This document shows, piece after piece, positions 54,313 to 64,000 of a stretch of DNA of 64,000 nucleotides. A program made the position numbers and the translations under genes. The DNA is from Liquidambar formosana (lineage: Eukaryota; Streptophyta; Magnoliopsida; Saxifragales; Altingiaceae), in assembly GCA_039720395.1 (NCBI GenBank), contig CM077826.1:18725053-18789052 (forward strand), read 5' to 3'. Each line of letters starts with the position of its first letter. Position 1 is the stretch's first letter. The notes below the pieces were generated by a model, which was not told the DNA's origin, did not search any database, and saw only the letters and a list, made by a program, of their open reading frames with translations.

Positions 54313-57027
54313 TGTGAACCCTGGAAATTGGGCCCACAAGATTGAAAAGAAGATAAAATTTGGTTTTGAAAAAAAGAAAAGGAGTCGCCACCTCATTTTT
54401 TAAAGGAAACAAGGAAAACCCTAAAAATAGTTTGTTTAAAGAAAACAATTTAAATGACTCCATGTTTTAAAAAGGAAAGGCAAAAATAGTCTTTTGGAAA
54501 CCAAAGAAATCAGGGATTCGGAGGCTAAGTTATGACATGGGAAGGTTCTAGGCAAAGCCTATAGGCACCCATGTCACCCTTTCGGTCTCTCAGTTCATTT
54601 GGGCTAAATTAAGATCTTTTCCATACAAAAATCAGCAAGTATATCATCACAAGAATTGCATGCATATCATATATTTCATTCATCCATCCATGCATAATAA
54701 GCAAATAAAACAGAAAATAAAGTAAAGAAAAGAAAGAAAGAAAGAAATCTAGGATACTTGGATCCTAGAACGGACTTGAGCCTCACGAAGAGCGCCTACG
54801 TACCATGCAACGAAATACATGGATCAAAGTCCACGTAGTTCGATTAGAAATAGGGTTAAATCCTAATATAAACCTATGGTAAAAACCCTAGGTTTCCTTA
54901 TTTGAAAGAGAATCGAATAAACTAAGTTTGAATTTGGAAAGAATTCCACAAGATGGAAACTTTAATAAAAACCAGAATTTTGTTGATTAAGGAAACCTTT
55001 GATTATGCCATAGATTCATATTAAAAATAACCTTAGGGAGGGAGAAGAGAAAGAGTTAAAGAAGAGAGGTGAATTGGGGCACCTTCACATCCGCTTACCT
55101 GAGCACAAAAGCTCCAAGCATTAGCAATTTCAAGCATTGGCAGCCCTATTTGCCATAGGACAATTACCACACCTATTTGCACCCTTACACGTGCTCAAAA
55201 CCATGCAAACACAGTGATATATAAATCTGGACAGAATAGTATTATGGCCTAAAATCATCCACTAAACATGCTAACAGCAAAAACAGTAAACTTTCATAAG
55301 CCCTAACACAAACCTAGAACCATATCATGCATAAAAACCCTAGAATGAACTAACATGCATTCAAAAATATCATATTTACTCCATATGGAAAACATATACA
55401 GCAACTATGAAGAAAAATCAATAAAAACTCTACTTTAACATGCTATATGAAACTAATCCTAAAACAAGGACACTAACAACCCTAAACTCACAAATATGCT
55501 TAAAAACACACAAAACGAACTCTAATCATGCTAAAATCAAACTAAACAGAACCTAAATCATGCATATTAACTAACTAAAGCAATAAAACATGATAAAAAT
55601 CCTAACTCTAACATGCGATAACACTACTCAAAAACAAGGACAACGAGAGCATAAGAATCACAACTATGCTTAAAAACACATAGGACAGCCCTAAAGCATG
55701 CTAAACTTATGATAAACAATAGATATTCCATGTATATTAACTAGCTAAAGTGTTAATACATGATAAAAAAAAAACAACATTTAACATGCAATAGGCCTAT
55801 TCTATATGAAAACCCATATTCAGCATAAGAAGGAGTGAGGAATACCTTAGGAAGAAGCTTCTTTGTTGCTGTAGAGACTCTCTCTTCCTCTTATGGATGA
55901 CTTGAACCAATGTTCCCGAAGGCTACAGCAAGAACTCCAGCTCTCCTTCAAGTCTCTCTCTCTTATTCTCTCTTAAACACTTAGGTTTTTAGGCATAAAG
56001 TGGCTCCCCTTGTGCTGAAGCATAGGGGGGTATTTATAGACTTCAATTAGGATAAACTAATGGTTAGGATTAAAACCCTAGAAATTAATCCAAGGGCTAT
56101 TAGAGACCCCCTTGGGGCTTAAGTAACTCAGAAGTTACCAAAAATTAGAAGGAAACTCGTCTAAAAGAGTCCTTGTTCGTCAAAATAGGGAGAAATCCGC
56201 TTCAGCAAGGAAACATAGAGCAAATAGGAAAGTGCTCTTGGGTGACCACCAGGGCCTGGGCGGCTAGCCACCTGGGCCCAGGCAGCTAGCCGCCCAGGCT
56301 TGGGTGGTCACCCGAGCCCACATCAGATTTTTGGTTTTTTTAGGACTCATTCTCCTTCTAGAAGTGTTTCAAGGGCCAAATGAACTCCGATTTTGATGAA
56401 ACAAAAGCCAAAACGACCGTATTTCAATGAGAAATACATTTTTGAACATTTTAGGGTGAAAACCACTAACCATGGGGGCATGGTTAGGTTTGACAAAGGC
56501 GGTTAACCGCTATGCTCTACCTTCGCTAAGCATAGGTATGCACATAGGATCAAACCAAATGCTTTCCATATCAAAATTAACCTTTCTAAAACACTTTTAG
56601 GGATAAAATGATGACTAATTAAAGTCGATTTGAAAAGATTTGACTGGTAATTGTGAGTCAATTAGAGCTAACCCAAAGAAGGGTCAATTAACCAACTTGA
56701 ACTACGTCGAGCCATTTTAATCCCGAGCCATTGATTCATCAAATTGACACTAAAAATACCTCATATGCATTCATACGAACTCCAATTGACAATTTGGAGA
56801 TCATTTCAAGGTCAAATGAAAAGTTTGGGACTTAAAAGACGATTATGCCTCTCAAGTCACAAAAGCTCTTATTATCCCTCAAGATCAACTCCGAATTGAA
56901 CCAAAATTCATATCTATTGTCCTTGTGACTCTAGAAAACTAATGCAAGTGACTAGACTCAAAAACAAAACAAAAACATGCATGAAATGATGAGCCCTAGT
57001 AAGGTGGTGCAAAAATGGGGTGTGACA
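54313..57027 (-). repeat. Element B 5' LTR
   Basis: 2715 bp. The TATAAATA box (minus) is at 56031-56038 and a GC module at 56237-56318. Transcription would run towards lower coordinates into the leader. Confidence 0.92.
56237..56318. repeat. GC-rich module, copy in B 5' LTR
   Basis: GGGTGACCACC to GGTGGTCACCCGAG around two GGCTAGCC/AGCTAGCC cores. It is about 200 bp upstream of the LTR TATA box on the minus strand. Confidence 0.8.
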
Positions 57028-57074
57028 AGCTACTGCAACCTCGCATTCTTATTACGCTACCCCCACATCCTTTA

Positions 57075-57370
57075 GGTTTTTAAGGTTTTATGCAAAATAT
57101 AAAAGGTTTTTATGAAAACCGGCCTCGACGTCCACTAGAAAACATCATTTTGAACAACTTTATAGAAGAAAGTTTTTCCTAAATCTATCGTTTAAATATA
57201 CTTTTTAGGCATTTATAACATTTATTTCATTTTTTGCCAAAAAATCTACCTAAACGATAGATTTTGGAAAAACTTTCTTCTGCAAAGTTGTTCAAAATGA
57301 TGTTTTCTAGTGGACTAAGTAATCGGTTTTTGTAAAAACCTTTTATATTTTTTATGAAATCTTAAAAACC
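57075..57370. repeat. Fold-back family F, copy 3 (best preserved)
   Basis: The left arm GGTTTTTAAGGTTTTATGC mirrors the right end (reverse complement GGTTTTTAAGATTTCATAA). TCCACTAGAAAACATCATTT is present in both arms. The arms are about 130 bp. Confidence 0.65.
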
Positions 57371-57581
57371 AAATAAAAAGGGATGAGGTGATAAGAATGG
57401 GGGTTTGCAATAGCCATTCCCAAAGGAGATAAACTTTGTTTTCCCTACTTTTAAATGTTGAAATGAGGCACTTGCCCCATTTTTATTGGTCAATATTATT
57501 CTTATAAATTATTTGAACCAATTTGGACACATGGTTGGGTCTTATTGGCTCTCTTTAAGCAATTTGAAATTGTTTGTATGT

Positions 57582-57582
57582 T

Positions 57583-57614
<32 letters not shown>

Positions 57615-57810
57615 GGATAAAGAAAAATATATTAAGAGTGGAAAGGAAGAACAACAAGTGCCACCCTATCCTCATCCTCCAATTCTGCATTGAGAACCGA
57701 AATTGGGAGTTGTGCAAAGGGGATAAAGCCAAAATGAACACAGTTAGCAGCCCAAAGGGCAAGCAAATGAGCAGCTTTGTATGCTGGAGAATAATGCCAT
57801 GAGAAATAAA
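57582..57810 (-). mobile_element. 3' end of a LINE, 5'-truncated
   Basis: A poly(T) of about 30 (57582-57613) is the tail. On the minus strand a frame ends with AYKAAHLLALWAANC and ELEDEDRVALVVLPFHS, then a stop, which fits the tail of a plant LINE RNase H. No target duplication was resolved. Confidence 0.5.
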
Positions 57811-58417
57811 ATGGCTCCCTTCCCTCTTAAATCCTTTACAGGACGTTGTTTATCCTTAAATGGTCCTTAGACCCTTCATGAACACATGTCTTGATGTTAT
57901 TGGTCCTTCTCCATTAATTTGAAATTTAAGAGATTAACCATAACTGCTATACAGGGGATTTGACACATGTTCATGACATTTTTGTTACACATGGCGACCT
58001 CCTATTGGTTTATTTACTCATCATCCTTATCGGACCATGGGAACACGTGTCATGCAGCCACAATCCTACTCTTTTTCCTGTTACAATCAATATTTGTGGG
58101 TTTGTCTAACAATAAGACTCTGATTTGCCATATGGCTTCATGCCATTGACTTGTCTTGCAAAACATGTAATTATTTTAAAAGAACACATGGCCGGCCACT
58201 CATTAGCATGTTATTTTTTGTGGTGAGCAGTTCTAATTTGAATAAAAGGACCCTTGAATTTTGAATCTAACCAAATCATAATTTTCAAAACGATATACTA
58301 TGCTCCTAAATTGAATTTTTCCCTCATCTATAGATTCTACATTTAAGCCATGAATTTCTAAACGTTTAGGCTATTGTAATCACATAAAATATTTTAAGCT
58401 TCCCACTTAATTTATAT
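57811..58417. other. No gene seen
   Basis: A 60-codon plus open frame (57967-58149) has no recognisable domain. The rest is AT-rich. Confidence 0.3.
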
Positions 58418-58714
58418 TTTTAAGTTTTATGAAAAATATAAAAAACATTTATGAAAACTAATCATGTAATCTACTAGAAAACATAATTTCAGATAACTTT
58501 GTAGTAAAATTTGTTTTCAAAATTTGTAATTTAAGTACACTTTTTGACCATTTTTCATGAAAATGAAATAAAGATTGTAAATGGCCAAAAAGTTTGCTTA
58601 AATGATAGATTTGGAAAAACTTCCTTCTACAAAGTTGTTCAAAACAATGTTTTCTAGTGAACAATGTAATTAGTTTTCGTGAAAACCTTTCATATTTTTC
58701 ATAAAATCTTAAAA
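58418..58714. repeat. Fold-back family F, copy 4
   Basis: TTTTTAAGTTTTATGAAAAA at the left is inverted as TTTTTCATAAAATCTTAAAA at the right. ACTAGAAAACATAATTTC and GAACAACTTTGTAGAAGG are in the arms. The minus open frame at 58458-58664 is an artefact of the repeat. Confidence 0.6.
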
Positions 58715-60103
58715 TGTGTAAACTAATAAGGGACTTAGAGTACTTTATGTGGTAGCAATAGCCCCCCTCATTTCTAAATTATTTTGCAATACAAACCCCT
58801 TATGAATTTTAAGCAATTATTAATATTTGAAGTATATGTGTATTACATAGTGAATCTTACTGAAATCATATGCATCAACTGTGTGATCTATTATAACTTA
58901 GTTTATATGGATTGCATTGTTCTATCGATCAATTATTGAATTATAAATTGAAATGATTTTAAGATAATTGATTTTAAATTGTTGCTAAATCATGATTATG
59001 GCACATAATTTGAGTTGGAAATTAACTGTGACATTATGGATAATGATGAAGTGAGACAACTAAGGTTAAGAATATCTTTCAGTTAATGCAATAATAGGCA
59101 TTATAAATCTTTTCTTTTCAAATTACCGAAATTGGTGACTAGAAAAGAATTATTTTCCATGCCCCCAAATCCCGCCGTTCTAGACACCATGTATTGTCCC
59201 CACTTACCATGTGAAGCTGACAACTTCACGTGAGGGAGATAGTCCATTGATTAATGCGAGGGTGACAGCCTGTTACTTAATAAGATAAGACGTAAAGACG
59301 TTAAACGATGTAAGATTCTGTGTTGTTCGACAAAGGGTAAAATTATGAATTTACAAAAGGATTAAATAGATTACATAGAATAATTTATTATTATTATTAT
59401 TTATTTTTTTTTTTTTTGATATAAGAGAAAATATTGACACCAACATCGTCGAATTAGATCTACCAATAACATATTCTTAAAAAATACTTTAAAATTTTTC
59501 TCAGAAAATTTTATCTTGTGAGTGCATGAATAAGTCTACACACTCAAAAGATGTCCTGCCGGATGCTTTTGGAGAAATGCATTAATAAGTTCACCATATT
59601 CTAGTTAGGAAGACCGTGCAAACGGGGCATTGCAGAGAAAGCCTATTGATATATTGGTTAAAATAAGATAAAAAAAATATAAAAATGACCTGGGGCAATT
59701 AAGTTTGACTAACGACAACTAAATTGAGACAAGCGTGCAATAAAAACTCATACATACAGCAATAACGACAAGCATACTAAAAAAATGTAGAGGTTTGTTG
59801 GATTGATATTCTCGTGCATTCACCTAGGTCGGTCACTTGTCAAGTCACGTGGTGTTTATTAATAAATGAGATCGCCGCATTTGAGTGCTGCCAAGAGAGT
59901 GCGTAGTACTTTAACCAAGGCTTCGTGACTTAATGGTTAGTGTTCTGTATTTATTTATTTATTATTTTTTATGACAGTGTTCTATTTTGGAGAGAAATTT
60001 GATGATACCCATGTTTATTGGGCGGAGAAAGATTAGGGGAAGAGGGATGGACTACCTTTGTTGTTTAGTGTAAGGATTCATTGAGCTCTGTTTCAAAAAT
60101 AAT
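58715..60103. other. No gene seen; T-run that may be a retroposon tail near 59407
   Basis: A 16-nt T-run with GATATAAGAGA after it (59407-59430) resembles an inverted LINE tail, but no coding part supports that. The rest has no recognisable domain or RNA gene. Confidence 0.25.
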
Positions 60104-60697
60104 GGTACCATTTGATTGCACTTATTTTAAGATTATTTTTGCTTTTAAAAGCAAAAAGTAAAAAAAATAAAAAGTAGTGTTTGGTTTTATGAAAATATAA
60201 CCAATATATCAATAAAAATAAAAAGTAAATTTTTTAAGGTTTTATGAAAATATAAAAAAAATTTCATAAAAATTGGTCACGTAATCCACTAGAAAACATC
60301 ATATTGAATAATTTTGTAAAAGATTTGTTTTTCCAAAATCTGTCGTTTAAGCGAACTTTTTGTCTATTTATAGTTTTTATATGCTCAATTTATATGGATT
60401 TTGCATTTTTTGAGAATTACTCGTAGATTGTAAGTTTAGTTTCCTTTATTTATTTTTTCGTTTTTTTAAATGAGTGGGCATTTATTTAAATATTTTTTTT
60501 AACAAAGTAAAAGCAAAAACTATGTTACCAAACATGCTTTTTAATTGCTTTTTCTATAAAAAAATAAAAGCATAAATCGTTTTTACCAAACATGCTTTTA
60601 CTTTATTGCTTTTGCTTAAAAGCAAAAGGAAAAAAAGTAATTAAGATCTTTTTTAACTTATAAAAAGATCTTAAAATAATTCCAACCAAACGGTACC
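60104..60697. mobile_element. MITE-like element with GGTACC ends, carrying half of an F element
   Basis: GGTACCATTTGATTGCACTT at the left matches GGTACCGTTTGGTTGGAATT read from the right, followed by ATTTTAAGAT on both. Inner AAAGCAAAA runs mirror each other. A half copy of family F (60231-60380) lies inside. Confidence 0.55.
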
Positions 60698-61999
60698 AAT
60701 ACCTACTAATAATAAAAATAAATGAGTTCTCAGTAGTGAACATATGAGTTGCTTCTTGTGAATAATCATGTTTATCAAGAGGATAACCGAGCTTAAATGA
60801 CGCCTGCTAGATTGATCAAGTGCATTGTTTCATATGATTATGCATTTATGCCCCATGGCATTAATAACATGCCTTTTGCTACATAATTAAGGGAGACAAA
60901 GAGAGGCTACAAAATTAAGGGAAAATGCGAGGTACTTGCATTCGAGATTTTCGAATAGATAAAAAGGAAATCCCGAATTTGGGATACCACCAACACCCTT
61001 AAAGGAGATAAAAAGAGGGATCATAGGCTTTTTTGAGAACACACATTTTATAAGGGCAACCGATGGCATGATAGACTGTCAAATCATAACCACGAAAAAT
61101 AATAAACCATGGCTTTTTTTTAAGAGAATTAAAACTCATGTGTGACAATGATTTGACTGCCATACTAGCATTACCCTTTTTATAAGTTTCTATGAATTCT
61201 TCCTATGTTCGCACAATAGGGCACAAATCACAATGATTGCATCAATTAGTTAGATGAAGAATTATTTAGGGACCTACCTAGCATGACATTTGTAGTGAAA
61301 ATAATCTAATAAACAAAAGTACTAATGGGTTGTTTAACAAACTTGAAAACCTGGTCAGTTGAGAATAAGTCTGATCAGTTTTGATTTCATATTATTTGAT
61401 AAGTTTTTTCTTCCTACTCAACAATTTAGCTTTGTTATGAAAATAAAATATAAATACCTTTTTTTTCAAATCAACTATGAATTGATTTATTTAAAAACCA
61501 GACAACAGTTATGAAATATATATAATTTAATCTAATTTTTGAAATTCCCAAACAATCCTTAAGGTATAAGACCGGTAGCTGGTCACATGCGTAATGCGTT
61601 CAGCTGCCGCGTGAAATCTTGTAGAAGGAACTCAAGGGGGCAAGTCCACGAAGCGTAAAATATGAAATTATAAATTATGCGTGCCAATTGGACCATTGTT
61701 AAAGGAAACTCTCATATCATTGTCTTGAGCTCTGTGAGTTTCACATTTGGTGCATGCTGACAAAAAAACAAAACCAAGTAAATGCACGTGATGGACAGTA
61801 TGTCCTATGCAGGTACCTATATCAAATTTCCCGCTCCAAGTCTCTATAATACTCCCTATTACATTTTCATATGACTGCACGTGTCTCAAAAGTTTTAATT
61901 TTGTCTTCACATTTGTTCTCTTTTCCAGGAACTGTACCTTTAGAGTACATTGCCAAACATATATATAATATATATAATAATATATAATATAAAAATAGA
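60698..61999. other. No gene seen
   Basis: Short open frames at 60887-61069 and 61668-61910 (minus) lack domains. An AT-only microsatellite lies at 61961-61990. Confidence 0.3.
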
Positions 62000-62000
62000 T

Positions 62001-62388
62001 AGAGATCCGTTTTTATATGGTATAAAACTTTTTACTCTTACATTCCTCAATATCTTTTTGTAAAAATAATATTTCGCCAATCTAACCGTTGGATTAAGTT
62101 CTCTATTTATGCACGTTATGTGTGCTGAATTTCAAACAAATTATATATCGGGAAGTGTTTGATCTATAAACTCACATTTTTTTTTATATAAATAAAACTA
62201 TAATTTGGGGTACTTTATGAATGACATAACTCCTAATATCCGATTTACTTGAAATTTCGCATGCATGACGTCCATAAATAAAGAAACCCAACGGTTGGAC
62301 GATTAACGAAATATTATTCCTGTAGAAAGATATTAAGAGGTGTAAGAGTAAAAGTTTTACACTGGGTGTAAACAGATCTTTCCCTTAT
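62001..62388. repeat. Fold-back (MITE-like) element
   Basis: AGATCCGTTTTTATATGG, then AAAACTTTTTACTCTTACA and ATAATATTTCGCCAATC, are mirrored from the right as AGATCTGTTTACACCC, AAAACTTTTACTCTTACAC and ATAATATTTCGTTAATC. The arms are over 130 bp. Confidence 0.6.
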
Positions 62389-62399
62389 AAAAATATATA

Positions 62400-62672
62400 C
62401 TCTATCCATCCCATAAAAATAGATCAAATTTGACAAAACCCGCAAATTAAGAAAACCATCATTGCATTGACTTCTTATTTATTAAACTCTATCTTTCCAA
62501 AAGTACCCTCTTCTACTTGGTATTGGGTTTTATTTAGAAAGTAATTTATATATTGAAATAATAAAAGGTAATATAGGAAAGCTAAAAAATTTTATGATTT
62601 GACTTTTTAAAATAGGCAAATATTTTGGGACAGATATGACAAAAATGGGTTATCTTTGTAGGACAGAAGGAG
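62400..62672. mobile_element. Stowaway-type (Tc1/mariner) MITE, 273 bp
   Basis: It starts CTCTATCCATCCCATAAAAA and the reverse complement of its end is CTCCTTCTGTCCTACAAA. TA lies on both sides (62398-62399, 62673-62674). The consensus start of plant Stowaway elements is CTCCCTCCGTCCC. Confidence 0.8.
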
Positions 62673-62674
62673 TA

Positions 62675-63718
62675 ATATTTATAATATAATATATATAATC
62701 AATCTAATTTAATCTAGTCTCATAATACCCTATGAACTAATTGGCGTATTTCATATACAAAACTCGAAAACTGACTTAAGCAACTATATTAACCACTAAT
62801 TTGCTAACCCAAGTAGGAAAAAAAAATGAAATACTTGAGGATTCAAACTTTTAAATTTTAATTTATTAGTGTGCTGAATTAATATTCTCTTTTCACTCTT
62901 CCATAGATATAATAAATAATTTTTTTTTTTGTTTATAAAAAAAAATTACAATGTTTTGACTACGAATCACGTGATTGCAATGAAACAAATTAAGACATAG
63001 TGTTTTTGACCATCAAGAGATTATTCTCTTACCTTATTTATTTATTTCAATCTTCTTCTCTTATTTAATCAAAAGTAAGGTGGTTGAGTCTTGATTTTCT
63101 TACCTTATTTTCTTATTTGATTTTTATACCTTATTATAAGAGATTGCTCTAAGTAAGTGGAGGAAAAACTTGAAATGTACTAAGAGTTAGGAAGCATAGA
63201 CACTTTTAGAGGTGCCGTGACCCTGTCGAACATGTATCGGACATGACACCTCTCTCGTTCCATCTTTTGTCTTCTTACTTCTTCCTTTTTCATTTTTGTC
63301 CTATTTTAACAATGAATAACTTCACTAGGCTTTCTAAAAACAATACAAAAGATGTATTTTGAATGATGGATGTAAAGCTATATGATATTATTTAGCTATA
63401 TACATAAAATATGCATTTTATTAATAGCATATCATTGTTGAATCATGTTCTAGATTTTGAGAATTTGTTGTGTCAACATGTACGTATTTGTGCTTCTTAG
63501 ACCACGAGGCACACTATCTTTTATCTATATATATATATAATTATAATTGGAAGAGTTCAAACTTGATCTATCCTAATCCTACCTTTTACCTCCTATCCAA
63601 GGGCATTTTGGGAAGACAGAAGAGTCCAAAATCAAATACATCAAGCCCAATATACAAGTGTAGAACTCATACCCACACAAAAGGCCTAAGCTTTTCGGTG
63701 GTGAACCCATTTCTTGTA
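62675..63718. other. No gene seen
   Basis: AT-rich sequence. An 84-codon open frame (63470-63724) has no recognisable domain. Confidence 0.3.
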
Positions 63719-63990
63719 TATTAAATCACTTTCTCTCTTCTATTCTTCCGATGTGAGACAAATCTACACATGACATCAACAATCTCCCTTTCATGTGTAA
63801 ACCACATTGAATCCAGCTCCCCCTTGATTCTGATTTATTGCTCTTTCATGAGTTACCACATTCCCATACAACATGAGCCTACATTTGAGGGTATGTGCCT
63901 TCCTAGCTTCTTGAGGGTCCAATGGTCAACCACTTTCTTATGTTCTTCCAATGTGGGAAAAATCCACACATGACCTCAATAGGGCAGAGC
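63719..63990 (-). repeat. LTR-like direct repeat, two starts
   Basis: On the minus strand GATGTCATGTGTAGATTTGT with CTCACATCGGAAGAATAGAA (63788-63735) and GAGGTCATGTGTGGATTTTT with CCCACATTGGAAGAACATAA (63980-63930) are diverged copies. AAAGGGAGATTG just upstream of the first looks like a polypurine tract. It may be the end of a small LTR element that continues beyond the window. Confidence 0.35.
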
Positions 63991-64000
63991 TACCTTAGGG

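Larger units (their letters stand above)
20750..57027 (-). mobile_element. Element B: Tat-lineage (Ogre-like) Ty3/gypsy retrotransposon, split by element A
   Basis: The LTRs 20750-23463 and 54313-57027 are same-orientation copies (TGTGAACC to GGGTGTGACA on the plus strand). Between them on the minus strand lie primer-binding site, gag, protease, RT, RNase H, second RNase H and integrase, plus opposite-strand cargo. The flanks GGCTA (20745-20749) and AGCTA (57028-57032) look like a 5-bp duplication with one change. Without A the length is about 19.6 kb. The gag-pol is heavily broken. Confidence 0.92.

Noticed and set aside
57545..57802. Protein gene across the poly(T) run
   Set aside because: The frame is opened by a homopolymer. 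The minus strand instead reads as the tail of a LINE RNase H followed by poly(A).

Overview
The window is plant nuclear DNA, most likely from an angiosperm with a repeat-rich, AT-rich genome. I found no host protein-coding gene, rRNA or tRNA gene. Almost everything that can be identified is transposable-element sequence, much of it nested. The main content is two large LTR retrotransposons of the Ty3/gypsy Tat (Ogre-like) lineage, called A and B here.

Region 1-20749 is a graveyard of small and old elements. A repeat family (R1) is present three times (1-4830, 10680-12990, 13436-13990). Copy 1 is broken by a composite insertion (71-1725) and by a 5'-truncated LINE (1787-3032) with a 12-bp target-site duplication (TSD); copies 2 and 3 preserve the uninterrupted site. 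Also present are a truncated Ty1/copia element (about 5050-7088, minus), a hAT element with a perfect 8-bp TSD (7639-8898), a second hAT-like element (11143-11764), several fold-back/MITE elements, a CACTA terminus, relics of Tat and copia LTRs, and the 3' end of a further copia element (18616-20749).

Region 20750-57027 is element B, in minus orientation. Its LTRs are 20750-23463 and 54313-57027, and it is about 19.6 kb long once the nested element is removed. Element A (37554-54233, plus, 16.68 kb, LTRs of about 2.6 kb) sits inside B's leader and is flanked by a perfect 5-bp TSD (AATTA). Both encode gag-protease, then a short intron that would join protease in frame to RT, then RT, RNase H, a second archaeal-type RNase H and integrase. 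By eye the LTR pairs differ by roughly 0.4% in A and 2% in B, consistent with the nesting order. Both polyproteins are interrupted, so neither looks autonomous.

Behind integrase, each element carries cargo on the opposite strand: a DUF7745-like protein gene with its own TATA box (intact in A, broken in B) and, in B only, a multi-exon plant mobile domain (PMD) gene. An 80-bp GC-rich near-palindrome recurs beside the LTR promoter, the DUF7745 promoter and the PMD gene. A's single copy looks like a recombinant of the two copies that flank PMD in B. Between this cargo and the 3' LTR lies a roughly 92-bp tandem array (about 16 units in A, 10 in B). Each unit folds into two hairpins whose arms change together between units. 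A and B also have unrelated promoter-bearing (U3) segments inside otherwise near-identical LTRs.

Region 57028-64000 holds more fold-back elements, a LINE tail, a Stowaway-type MITE and an LTR-like direct repeat, with no recognisable gene.
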